A stretch of DNA of 64,000 nt. Origin: Thermaurantimonas sp046295455. Lineage in GTDB: Bacteria > Bacteroidota > Bacteroidia > Flavobacteriales > Schleiferiaceae. Both the position numbers and the translations under genes were made by a program. The stretch is from contig JBKBNI010000001.1 in the NCBI GenBank assembly GCA_046295455.1, positions 1 through 64,000 of the forward strand, written 5' to 3'. The notes under the pieces are model-generated. The model was given only the letters and a program-made list of their open reading frames with translations, ran no database searches and had not been told where the DNA came from. This document shows, piece after piece, positions 26,444-35,502 of the stretch. How positions within the stretch are numbered: the first letter of the stretch is position 1; every line of letters begins with the position of its first letter.

Positions 26444-29400
26444 ATGAGCAGAAGCCTTTATTCGTTTTGGACAATTGTTTTTTTAGTTTTTGCAACAGTT
26501 GATGCCATTGCTCAAAAACGCCATTCTGTACAGGTTCATTTTGACTGGACATTCCAAACGGAATACTTTTCGTCCGAACATACTGCCAGATTACCACATA
26601 CTGCCGATAAAAACGTCCGGTATGACGAGCATCGCATGCCATATTACCATTATTCCACCCCCCTACCCTCTTCATCCGAATTGGATACTGTAATCATCAC
26701 TCAAGCGGTGTGGCGTGATCTGACAGGGGTAGCTGATGTAGCACTTGCAGAAAATTTTTCTTTGGCAAAATCTCCCTACTGGCACTCTATCATTGAGCGG
26801 GGCGGCCAGTTTGAATGTGTAGTTGGAATTTCGCTGATCAAATTTGAATCCAATACATATTACATTCTTCAATCCGGAAACATTGAGATCACTACAAAAT
26901 CTCTCCCCCCTGGAGTTCACCGTAAGCGCACCCAACAATTTGCCGGAACCTCGGTACTCAACACGGGCAAATGGCTGAAGGTAGGTGTCGATAAAGATGG
27001 TATTTACCGGATCACTCCTCAGTTTTTAGCCGCAAACGGCATCACAGGCGACTTTCGAATCGATGAGATTGCAGTCTATGGCAATGCTGAAGGCTTGCTT
27101 CCTGAGGTAGCGGGTGCCAGAAAAACTGATGATCTGATCGAAAATGCTGTCTTAGCGTTCGATGCAAATGGGGATGGCATCTTTAATGGAAACGATTACA
27201 TTCTTTTTTACGCAAAAGCTGCGCACCGATGGGAGTACAACTCATCGACCGGAAACTTTCAGCACATTTATCACTGGTACGCCGATCGGGGAGTGTATTT
27301 CATTCGCCTAGATCAACAGGGAGCTAAGAGAATAACACCCACCCAACAGGCATCAGGTCCGGCGACCGACATTTGCAATTCATTTGATGACTATGCCTTC
27401 CTGGAAGAGTCAAAATTTAACATGCTGCGTACCGGCCGCCAGTGGTTTGGAGATGTATTTGACTTTCGCCTGTCCTATTTATACTCGTTTAATTTTCCCA
27501 ACCCTGTCGCCGGCGAGCCCTACACCATCACCATAAGAGCAATAGCCCGCTCTACCATACCAGGTACATTTCTGGAAGCGAGATTGGGTAATCAGCCCAT
27601 TGTACAACTCAATTTTCCGGCAGTAGCACAAGGCGATTTTTCAGATCGCTACACTGCTGTCACCCAATCCGGAAATCTAAATCCAGGCAACGGAGGCATA
27701 TCCCTTAACCTGGTATTTAACAATTCAGCCAATCCGGGAGCTACTGCATGGCTGGACTGGATCCGAATCAACGGTCGAAGACAGCTTTCTATGACTTCCA
27801 ATCAACTTATCTTTAGAGACATCCGAACTGTGGGCCAGGGTAAAATTACCCAGTTTCAAATTCAAAATGCACCCCAAGGACTCATGGTTTGGGATGTATC
27901 ACACCCTGCCAAATACCATGCTCTTACTGGTACTATCACCTCCAACACGTGGCAATCCCTCCAACACACGGATACACTAAGAGAATTTGTTGCCTTTGTA
28001 GGTTCAAATTTTCCGACGCCAGCATTTTTAAATCAGGTTCCCAATCAGAATCTCCATGGCGAATCTGCTGCCGATTACATTATCATCACGCACCCCTCCT
28101 TCCTCAATGCTTCTAAAAAGCTGGACGAATACCGGGCGCAGAAGAACGGATACAGAACTCTGGTTGTGACAACTGAGGAGATCTACAATGAATATAGTTC
28201 AGGTGTTCAAGACATTGCCGCAATTAGAGACTTTCTCCGACACCAATACACCAAAGCACCCGCCGGTCAGGGGCTGAAATATGTCGCCCTGATGGGCACA
28301 GCATCTTATGACTACAGAGACGTCTTGTCTGATAACACAAACTTTGTACCTGCATATCAGTCCATTCCGTCGTTCAACCTCTTCACTTCTTTCGTAACGG
28401 ATGACTTTTACGGCCAGTTGGATGCAGGCGAAGGGGGGAATCTATTGGCTGGTAATCTGGATGTGGCCATTGGTCGTTTTACGGTCCGAACAGCCGCCGA
28501 AGCATCAGCTGTTGTCAATAAAGTTATACACTATGAAACCGCAGCACAGGCCCGCGGCAGTTGGAGAAGTGATCTCCTATGGGTAACAGACGATGTGGAT
28601 GCCGCCTGGGAAAGGTCTTTTATGGAAACCTCTGAGCGGATTTCAGGCCATGTGAAGGCCCGGTATCCCTTTTTTAATCATCAGAAAGTATATGCAGATG
28701 CCTATGTCCAAATCTCTACCAGCGGTACACAATTGTATCCGGAGGCCAGAGAAGATATTTTCAGAAGTGTACAAAGAGGAAATCTGATTACCAATTACAT
28801 AGGTCATGGAGGAGAAGTCGGATGGGGCTATGAGCAATACCTTAGAATAGAGGACATTGAGGCCTGGAACAACCTCGACAATCTGCCCTTATTTGTGACC
28901 ATCACCTGTGAGTTTACACGCTTCGATGAGGTCTGGCGGGTGTCCGCCGGTGAACGTGTCCTGACCAATCCCAAAGGTGCCGGAATCGCTCTAATATCCA
29001 CTACACGTGCAGTAGGTGCTTTTACAGGAATGCAACTCAATGAACTTATTTTTGATACAATATTCACCAAAGACCCTGACGGCTATCTGCCCCTTGGCAT
29101 CGTGACCAAATATGCAAAAAACGGAACCGGAAACAGTGACCGGCTCCGGTTTTCCTACATAGGTGATCCGGCGTTGAGGTTGCCTATACCAATTAATAAT
29201 TCTCTTCTTACAGCGATCAACTCTACCCCAATTGCTCAGTTTACAGATACCTTAAAAGCTCTGGACAAGGTCAGGATAGAGGCCAAGATCACCGATCCGA
29301 ACAACCAAGTACTTACATCCTTCATAGGTGAATCGGAGATTCGCGTCTTTGACAAACCTGTCAGGCGGACCACCCTGGTAAACGATGGTGTGGGGTTGCC

Positions 29401-30277
29401 TTTCGACTTTGAAACACAAAATGCACTGATCTACCGTGGGCGATCCTCGGTACAAAACGGCAGTTATTCCGCTGAATTTATTATTCCAAAAGACATCAAT
29501 CTCAGCTTTGGTAACGGGAGATTCAGTCTCTACTCCCTTAATGATGAAGATCAGGCGATCGGGTTTTATGACCAGACAATCGTAGGAGGCCTCAACGAAA
29601 ATGCTCCTGAAGACCGGACAGGGCCTGATATTTCCATATACCTGAATGATGAAAACTTTGTCATGGGTGGAATCACCGGTCAAAGCCCATTACTTATCGT
29701 AAAATTGTCTGACTCCTCGGGCATCAATGCCCTGGGAAATTCGATAGGCCGCGACATCGTGGCCATTCTCAATGGATTGGAAGATCAGCCCATTGTATTA
29801 AACGAGTATTACAAGGCTGATTTGAACACGTTCAAAAGCGGTGTCGTCCGGTATCCGTTTTTTAACCTTGCCGAAGGCCACTACACCCTATCAGTGCGGG
29901 CATGGGACACATACAACAATCCCAACACTGCCTTCACCGAATTCATCGTGACCTCAAGCACAGATCTTGTTATCCGACATCTGCTCAACTACCCGAATCC
30001 CTTTACCACCAGTACAAAGTTTCAATTTGAACACAATAGACCCAACCACCCGCTGGAAGTAACTATACAAATATTTACCGTGGCCGGCCGGCTGGTCAAG
30101 ACGATCCACCAGTTTGTGCAATCGCCAGGCTCCAGAGTCACTGATATCCACTGGGACGGGCTGGATGATTTTGGAGACAGAATTGGTAAAGGTGTCTATA
30201 TTTACCGCCTGAAAGTACGCTCTGCAATCGACGAATCTAAAGCAGAGCAATACGAAAAATTGGTTATTTTACGTTAA
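26444..30277 (+). CDS. porU: type IX secretion system sortase PorU (C25 peptidase family)
   Basis: 1277 residues from the chosen ATG, which starts a good signal peptide (MSRSLYSFWTIVFLVFATVDAIAQ); a longer frame opens at 26372. PorU removes the C-terminal sorting domain of T9SS cargo at the cell surface and attaches the cargo to A-LPS. The gingipain-type catalytic His is in NYIGHGGEVGWGYE and the Cys in VTITCEFTRFDEVWR. The C25 domain spans roughly residues 530-930. The C-terminus is an FlgD-like Ig domain (LLNYPNPFTTSTKFQFEH, FGDRIGKGVYIYRLKV). It precedes porV by 24 bases. Likely substrates in this window are the proteins at 1597, 12518 and 56523. Confidence 0.93.
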   Translation: MSRSLYSFWTIVFLVFATVDAIAQKRHSVQVHFDWTFQTEYFSSEHTARLPHTADKNVRYDEHRMPYYHYSTPLPSSSELDTVIITQAVWRDLTGVADVALAENFSLAKSPYWHSIIERGGQFECVVGISLIKFESNTYYILQSGNIEITTKSLPPGVHRKRTQQFAGTSVLNTGKWLKVGVDKDGIYRITPQFLAANGITGDFRIDEIAVYGNAEGLLPEVAGARKTDDLIENAVLAFDANGDGIFNGNDYILFYAKAAHRWEYNSSTGNFQHIYHWYADRGVYFIRLDQQGAKRITPTQQASGPATDICNSFDDYAFLEESKFNMLRTGRQWFGDVFDFRLSYLYSFNFPNPVAGEPYTITIRAIARSTIPGTFLEARLGNQPIVQLNFPAVAQGDFSDRYTAVTQSGNLNPGNGGISLNLVFNNSANPGATAWLDWIRINGRRQLSMTSNQLIFRDIRTVGQGKITQFQIQNAPQGLMVWDVSHPAKYHALTGTITSNTWQSLQHTDTLREFVAFVGSNFPTPAFLNQVPNQNLHGESAADYIIITHPSFLNASKKLDEYRAQKNGYRTLVVTTEEIYNEYSSGVQDIAAIRDFLRHQYTKAPAGQGLKYVALMGTASYDYRDVLSDNTNFVPAYQSIPSFNLFTSFVTDDFYGQLDAGEGGNLLAGNLDVAIGRFTVRTAAEASAVVNKVIHYETAAQARGSWRSDLLWVTDDVDAAWERSFMETSERISGHVKARYPFFNHQKVYADAYVQISTSGTQLYPEAREDIFRSVQRGNLITNYIGHGGEVGWGYEQYLRIEDIEAWNNLDNLPLFVTITCEFTRFDEVWRVSAGERVLTNPKGAGIALISTTRAVGAFTGMQLNELIFDTIFTKDPDGYLPLGIVTKYAKNGTGNSDRLRFSYIGDPALRLPIPINNSLLTAINSTPIAQFTDTLKALDKVRIEAKITDPNNQVLTSFIGESEIRVFDKPVRRTTLVNDGVGLPFDFETQNALIYRGRSSVQNGSYSAEFIIPKDINLSFGNGRFSLYSLNDEDQAIGFYDQTIVGGLNENAPEDRTGPDISIYLNDENFVMGGITGQSPLLIVKLSDSSGINALGNSIGRDIVAILNGLEDQPIVLNEYYKADLNTFKSGVVRYPFFNLAEGHYTLSVRAWDTYNNPNTAFTEFIVTSSTDLVIRHLLNYPNPFTTSTKFQFEHNRPNHPLEVTIQIFTVAGRLVKTIHQFVQSPGSRVTDIHWDGLDDFGDRIGKGVYIYRLKVRSAIDESKAEQYEKLVILR

Positions 30278-30301
30278 CAGAGACTATTGAATAATATCCC
30301 A

Positions 30302-31471
30302 ATGAACCGTTTTCTGCCATTGATAGGTCTTTACCTTGCTGCACACTTTGCAATCGCTCAACAACCCCGACCCCAAGGATTTGACCGAAGAGTGGTTACG
30401 ACCAGCGTACCTTTTTTGATTATTTCACCCGACTCGCGCAGCGGTGCTATGGGTGATGTAGGAGTTTCTACTACAGTCGACCCATATTCAATGTATTGGA
30501 ATCCGGCCAAGCTGGCGTTTCTCAACGATGATGACCAGATTCTGAGTATTTCGTATAATCCACTCCTCAGCCGTCTGGTGCCGGATATCAATATGACATA
30601 TGTGACGTACAACCAGAAAATCAATAATAATCAAGCGTTCGGAATTGGCTTTAGATACTTCACCCTTGGTGAAATTCAATTTACAGACGAAAACAATCAA
30701 AATCTCTTCCTTGCCGAACCCAATGAATTTGCCATCGATGCCGGTTACTCTCTGAAGTTTAGCGAAAATCTTTCAGGAGCTATCGCTCTCCGCTACATTT
30801 ATTCGAACCTCACCCAAGGTCAACAGCTTGTGGGAGGCATTCAGACACAGGCAGGCCAAGCCTTCGCGGCAGATATCTCAGCTTATTATATCGGAAATGA
30901 AATCCCGATGGAAGGAGGGCAAACCGGAAAATTTACCGCCGGATTAAACATATCGAACATTGGTAATAAAATTCGGTATACTGAAACCGGAAGAGCGGAC
31001 TTTATTCCCACAAATATGAGGTTGGGAGGAGGATTTATCTGGGGGCTTGACCAATATAATCAGCTTCGCTTCCACTTGGAACTCAATAAATTGCTTGTGC
31101 CAACTCCTCCCGTAAGGGATATCAACGACAGCATATTGGCCGGAAAAGACGATGATGTGAATGTAATCCGCGGAATTTTTCAGTCATTTAATGATGCTCC
31201 CGGTGGATTTACAGAAGAGCTTCAGGAATTTCTGATCAATACCGGGGTTGAATTTTTGTATGACAACACTTTTGCCATTCGAGGAGGATACCAGTATGAG
31301 CATGAAACCAAGGGTGGCCGGAAGTATTTCACCGTAGGTTTTGGTCTTAGATACTCTATGCTTTCATTTGACTTTTCCTACCTGATTCCCCAATCAGCCA
31401 TCGTCCGAAGTCCGTTGGAAAACACGTTGCGATTCTCTCTCGCCTTTAATTTCAATTCTACAAAGAAATAA
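30302..31471 (+). CDS. porV: type IX secretion outer membrane protein PorV
   Basis: 389 residues. A signal peptide (NRFLPLIGLYLAAHFAIAQQ) is followed by an FadL-like 14-strand barrel. The PorV family signature SPDSRSGAMGDVGVSTTVDPYSMYWNPAKLAF is split across residues 45-80. PorV carries cargo from the T9SS translocon (SprA) to PorU. The start is ATG at 30302; a TTG at 30287 is in frame but gives no better signal peptide. It is co-transcribed with porU. Confidence 0.93.
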   Translation: MNRFLPLIGLYLAAHFAIAQQPRPQGFDRRVVTTSVPFLIISPDSRSGAMGDVGVSTTVDPYSMYWNPAKLAFLNDDDQILSISYNPLLSRLVPDINMTYVTYNQKINNNQAFGIGFRYFTLGEIQFTDENNQNLFLAEPNEFAIDAGYSLKFSENLSGAIALRYIYSNLTQGQQLVGGIQTQAGQAFAADISAYYIGNEIPMEGGQTGKFTAGLNISNIGNKIRYTETGRADFIPTNMRLGGGFIWGLDQYNQLRFHLELNKLLVPTPPVRDINDSILAGKDDDVNVIRGIFQSFNDAPGGFTEELQEFLINTGVEFLYDNTFAIRGGYQYEHETKGGRKYFTVGFGLRYSMLSFDFSYLIPQSAIVRSPLENTLRFSLAFNFNSTKK

Positions 31472-31637
31472 GCCTTGGACTATCGGACAAATCTCATCAT
31501 AACGATGATGGTCACTCTCTACAGATTGAGACTCTCAGTAGCACAATCAATCCCTTTTCTAGAGTCTTTTTTCTGACCAAAAATATGTGGAAGAAATCGG
31601 TCTGAAAACCCTTCAGCAATAATGTCTAAGATAATAA

Positions 31638-31670
31638 TTGATGCTACCCTGTAATGATTTACTATGTTTG
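31638..31670 (+). promoter_or_regulatory. Bacteroidota promoter (TTG-N22-TATGTTTG) for the GlmU-like gene
   Basis: TTG at 31638-31640 is followed after 22 bases by TATGTTTG at 31663-31670. The predicted leader to the ATG at 31760 is about 85 bases. The rest of the 288-base gap after porV shows no gene. Confidence 0.5.
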
Positions 31671-31759
31671 ACAGTTCGTGTAAATTTTAATAAAAAGGAA
31701 GCCTCCGTCACTGTTCCAGGTCATTACTTTGAAGCCAGATTGATAATTAATCATGTTAT

Positions 31760-32929
31760 ATGAATATACTTCTGTATGAAGGGTCGGTCTATGAACACCT
31801 TAAGCCCTTTACATTTACACGACCAATTGGCGAAATCCGTATTGGAATACTGACCATCGCCGAGAAGTATAAAAAGCGTGGGGCGCAAGTTTCTCACCTG
31901 ACCAGAGACTACTTGTCTAAAAAATTTCCGGCTACCAAAGACCATGTGGATGTGGTCGTAGATGCCTCGCTATGTCCTACAGATTCATTTGTGTCAGCTC
32001 TTTCGGATCTCAAGCAGGGACAGGGTCTCCGCTATCAAGGCAATGTAGTCGCAGTGTGTGTGAAGGATACAGAATTCGGTGAAGAGATTCATTCTTTTGC
32101 TGGAGAATGTATTGACTTTAAAGATCATCTGACCAAGATTGAACGTCTATGGCATATTTTTCAGCACAACGGCTCCGAGCTGGAGATTGACTTTCAACTT
32201 CTTACAAATGGACGTACTTCCTCCATGATCAGCAGTTCAAACCGCATACTCGGTGAGCGTTTTTTTGCCGAAGATGGAGTCTGGGCAGAATGTGCCGTAT
32301 TCAATACCCTTTCTGGCCCAATTTACCTCGGGCAAGACGTAACAGTGATGGAGGGCGCGACCATCAGAGGAGCATTGGCTATGTGCGAGCATTCTCAACT
32401 CAATATGGGCGCTAAGATCTATGGCCCCACTACCTTAGGCCCATATTGTAAAGTGGGTGGAGAGGTGAATAACTCTGTGCTCTTCGGATTTTCAAACAAA
32501 GGCCATGAAGGTTTTCTGGGTAACAGTGTACTCGGTGAATGGTGTAACATAGGGGCCGATACCAACAACAGCAACCTTAAGAATAACTACGAAGAAGTAA
32601 AACTGTGGAATTATGCCAAGGGAAGTTTTGAACGTACCGGCCTGCAGTTTTGCGGTCTGTTTATGGGAGATCATTCCAAATGCGGTATCAATACCATGTT
32701 TAATACCGGAACTGTCGTGGGCGTAAGTGCCAATATCTTCGGATCCGGATTTCCACGCAATTTTATCCCCTCATTTTCCTGGGGAGGAGCCCAAGGCATG
32801 ACCGAATATAAATTGGAAAAGGCCCTCGAAACGGCCTCCAGGGTGATGGCACGGCGTAAAAAAGAACTCGACGCTGAAGAAACCGCCATTTTGACACATA
32901 TATACGAACTGACAAAAGAATTTAGATAA
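31760..32929 (+). CDS. GlmU-like putative sugar nucleotidyltransferase
   Basis: 389 residues. The N-terminal domain (MNILLYEGSVYEHLKPFTFTRPIGEIRIGILTIAEKY) resembles Bacteroidota GlmU-family proteins but lacks the canonical LxxGxGTRM pyrophosphorylase motif. The C-terminal half is a left-handed beta-helix with hexapeptide repeats (GPIYLGQDVTVMEGATIRG, LNMGAKIYGPTTLGPYCKVG, GEWCNIGADTNNSNLKNNY). The family is widespread in the phylum and its reaction has not been settled to my knowledge. It may act as an acetyltransferase or a nucleotidyltransferase in UDP-GlcNAc-type metabolism. It is followed by lon after 56 bases. Confidence 0.78.
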   Translation: MNILLYEGSVYEHLKPFTFTRPIGEIRIGILTIAEKYKKRGAQVSHLTRDYLSKKFPATKDHVDVVVDASLCPTDSFVSALSDLKQGQGLRYQGNVVAVCVKDTEFGEEIHSFAGECIDFKDHLTKIERLWHIFQHNGSELEIDFQLLTNGRTSSMISSSNRILGERFFAEDGVWAECAVFNTLSGPIYLGQDVTVMEGATIRGALAMCEHSQLNMGAKIYGPTTLGPYCKVGGEVNNSVLFGFSNKGHEGFLGNSVLGEWCNIGADTNNSNLKNNYEEVKLWNYAKGSFERTGLQFCGLFMGDHSKCGINTMFNTGTVVGVSANIFGSGFPRNFIPSFSWGGAQGMTEYKLEKALETASRVMARRKKELDAEETAILTHIYELTKEFR

Positions 32930-32985
32930 TTTGGCGTATTTATTGAGACCCTTATATCCCTTAATCGGCACAGAAGAAGACGCGC

Positions 32986-35481
32986 ATGTTTGGAGACGAA
33001 ATAAAAATTGATAACAAATTCACATTTAGCACATTTGGCGGAGATGAAGCAGAGTTTATTCCACTGATGACTCCGGAAGACGAGCAAGAACTTTCGGCTG
33101 AATCCGTGCCAGAAGACCTGCCAATTTTACCGATCCGGAACACAGTATTGTTTCCGGGAGTGGTGATTCCAATTACTGTCGGCAGAGATAAATCCATTAG
33201 ACTGATAAATGATGCCTATAACACCTCCAAAACCATTGGCGTCATAGCTCAGCGTGATGGAAGCATTGAAGACCCGAACCCCTCAGATTTATACGAAATT
33301 GGCACAGTGGCCAAAATCATCCGGATGTTTAAAATGCCGGATGGAAACACAACCATTATTATCCAGGGAAAAAAGCGGTTTGAAGTAAGCCAATGGATTG
33401 ATGTAAATCCCTACCTTAAAGCAAGGGTGGTGGCCCGGGAAGAAATTCTGCCCAAAAAGACGACACAACGCTTTAAGGCGTTGATCGATAGCATCAAAGA
33501 AACTGCCATCCGAATCATCCAGGAATCCCCTAATCTGCCATCAGAGGCAGCCTTTGCTGTCAAAAACATTGAAAGTGAGCCATTTTTAGTTAATTTTATT
33601 TCTTCGAATCTCAACATAGACGTTCGCCAAAAACAAGATATTCTCGAAGAGGTAGATCTGACAAAACGGGCAAATATGGTATTGAAGCATCTGATCAATG
33701 AAATGCAGATGCTCGAAATGAAAAATCAGATCCAAAACAAGGTAAAGACCGAGTTTGATCAGCAACAGAGAGAATACTTCCTATACCAGCAGATGAAGAC
33801 CATTCAGGAAGAACTTGGTGGCGTAAGTGCAGAAAAGGAAGTTGAAGAATTTAAAGCACGGGCAAAAACTAAAAAGTGGAGTGAGGATGTGTCAAAACAC
33901 TTTGAAAAAGAAATCGCCAAGCTTCAACGCGCTAACCCCCAAATGCCTGAATACAGCATCCAAAGAAATTACATTGAGTTGCTTCTCGACCTGCCGTGGG
34001 GGGAAGTCTCCAAAGACAATTTTGACCTCAAAAGAGCACGAAAAATCCTGGATCGCGACCACTACGGCCTCAGCAAGGTAAAAGACCGAATCATAGAATA
34101 CCTCGCCGTTCTGAAATTAAAAGGAGACTTAAAAGCACCCATCCTTTGTTTCTACGGGCCTCCAGGTGTGGGTAAAACCTCGCTCGGGCGCAGCATTGCA
34201 GATGCTCTTGGGCGTAAGTACAGCCGGATTTCGCTCGGAGGCTTACGCGATGAAGCGGAAATCAGAGGTCACCGTAAAACTTACATCGGCGCCATGCCAG
34301 GACGAATCATCCAAAACCTCAAAAAAGTTGGGTTTGATAATCCAGTATTTGTTTTAGACGAAATTGATAAACTATCGTACGGAATGCAGGGCGATCCCTC
34401 CTCTGCTATGCTTGAAGTACTTGATCCCGAGCAAAACAAGGCGTTTTATGACAATTATCTCGAGCTGGGATATGACCTTTCGAAGGTGCTTTTTATAGCC
34501 ACAGCCAATGATCTATCCACCATACAACCTGCCCTGCGTGACCGTATGGAGATCATTGAGCTCAACGGTTACACCCTTGAAGAAAAATATGAAATTGCAC
34601 ATCGCCACCTCATCCCAAAACAACTTAAGGAGCACGGCCTGGACAAAAATGATCTAAAGCTGAGCAAACCCGTCATCGAAAGAATCATAGATTCCTACAC
34701 GCGGGAATCAGGGGTGCGCAACCTTGAAAAGACCATTGCCAAAATTGTCAGGAATATAGCCCGGAAAAAGGCAGAATCTCAGACCTATGACCCGCGACTC
34801 ACCTGGAATGCTATCCGAGAGATCCTCGGCCCGACCCGCTTCGACAGGGATATGGCGGAAGATAACAGTGTGGCCGGAGTAGTTACCGGACTAGCCTGGA
34901 CACCAGTTGGCGGTGATATTCTGTTTATAGAGTCTACCATTTACCCGGGTTCGGGCAAATTGTCAGTGACCGGAAACCTTGGTGATGTAATGAAGGAGTC
35001 GGCTACAATCGCTCTGGCTTGGATCAAAGCAAATGCACGAAAGTATCAGATTGACCATCGTATTTTCTCAAAATTTGATATTCACATTCACGTGCCGGAA
35101 GGAGCTACTCCCAAAGATGGTCCCTCAGCCGGGGTAACCATGCTTACCGCTCTCATCTCTCTGCTCACTCAGAAGAAAGTCCGGAAAAAACTTGCCATGA
35201 CCGGTGAGATTACGCTCAGAGGAAAAGTTCTACCCGTAGGTGGAATAAAAGAAAAAATTCTGGCGGCCAAGCGTTCAGGAATCTCAGACATCATATTGTG
35301 CAAAGAAAACGAAAAGGACATTCTCGAAATAGAAAAGGAATACATAAGCGGGCTGAACTTTCACTTCGTGACCAAAATGTCTGAAGTGATAGAATTGGCT
35401 CTGACGGACGAAATAGTCGATGACCCAGTAGATTTCTCCCAATATTTAGAAACAGAAGAAAAGGTCTTGTCGAGGTTCTGA
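32986..35481 (+). CDS. lon: ATP-dependent Lon protease (endopeptidase La)
   Basis: 831 residues. An N-terminal LAN substrate-binding domain starts at LPILPIRNTVLFPGVVIPITVG. The AAA+ domain has Walker A GPPGVGKTSLGRS and Walker B VFVLDEIDKL. The C-terminal protease has the catalytic Ser in PKDGPSAGVTM and Lys in LPVGGIKEKILAAKR. Lon degrades misfolded and regulatory proteins in the cytoplasm. The N-terminus carries about 40 extra residues before the LAN domain, as is common in Bacteroidota. It converges with metG. Confidence 0.97.
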   Translation: MFGDEIKIDNKFTFSTFGGDEAEFIPLMTPEDEQELSAESVPEDLPILPIRNTVLFPGVVIPITVGRDKSIRLINDAYNTSKTIGVIAQRDGSIEDPNPSDLYEIGTVAKIIRMFKMPDGNTTIIIQGKKRFEVSQWIDVNPYLKARVVAREEILPKKTTQRFKALIDSIKETAIRIIQESPNLPSEAAFAVKNIESEPFLVNFISSNLNIDVRQKQDILEEVDLTKRANMVLKHLINEMQMLEMKNQIQNKVKTEFDQQQREYFLYQQMKTIQEELGGVSAEKEVEEFKARAKTKKWSEDVSKHFEKEIAKLQRANPQMPEYSIQRNYIELLLDLPWGEVSKDNFDLKRARKILDRDHYGLSKVKDRIIEYLAVLKLKGDLKAPILCFYGPPGVGKTSLGRSIADALGRKYSRISLGGLRDEAEIRGHRKTYIGAMPGRIIQNLKKVGFDNPVFVLDEIDKLSYGMQGDPSSAMLEVLDPEQNKAFYDNYLELGYDLSKVLFIATANDLSTIQPALRDRMEIIELNGYTLEEKYEIAHRHLIPKQLKEHGLDKNDLKLSKPVIERIIDSYTRESGVRNLEKTIAKIVRNIARKKAESQTYDPRLTWNAIREILGPTRFDRDMAEDNSVAGVVTGLAWTPVGGDILFIESTIYPGSGKLSVTGNLGDVMKESATIALAWIKANARKYQIDHRIFSKFDIHIHVPEGATPKDGPSAGVTMLTALISLLTQKKVRKKLAMTGEITLRGKVLPVGGIKEKILAAKRSGISDIILCKENEKDILEIEKEYISGLNFHFVTKMSEVIELALTDEIVDDPVDFSQYLETEEKVLSRF

Positions 35482-35502
35482 CCAATATTACGATATCTGT
35501 GT

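Noticed and set aside
29252..29683. Minus-strand frame of 143 codons.
   Set aside because: Antisense to the C-terminal part of porU.
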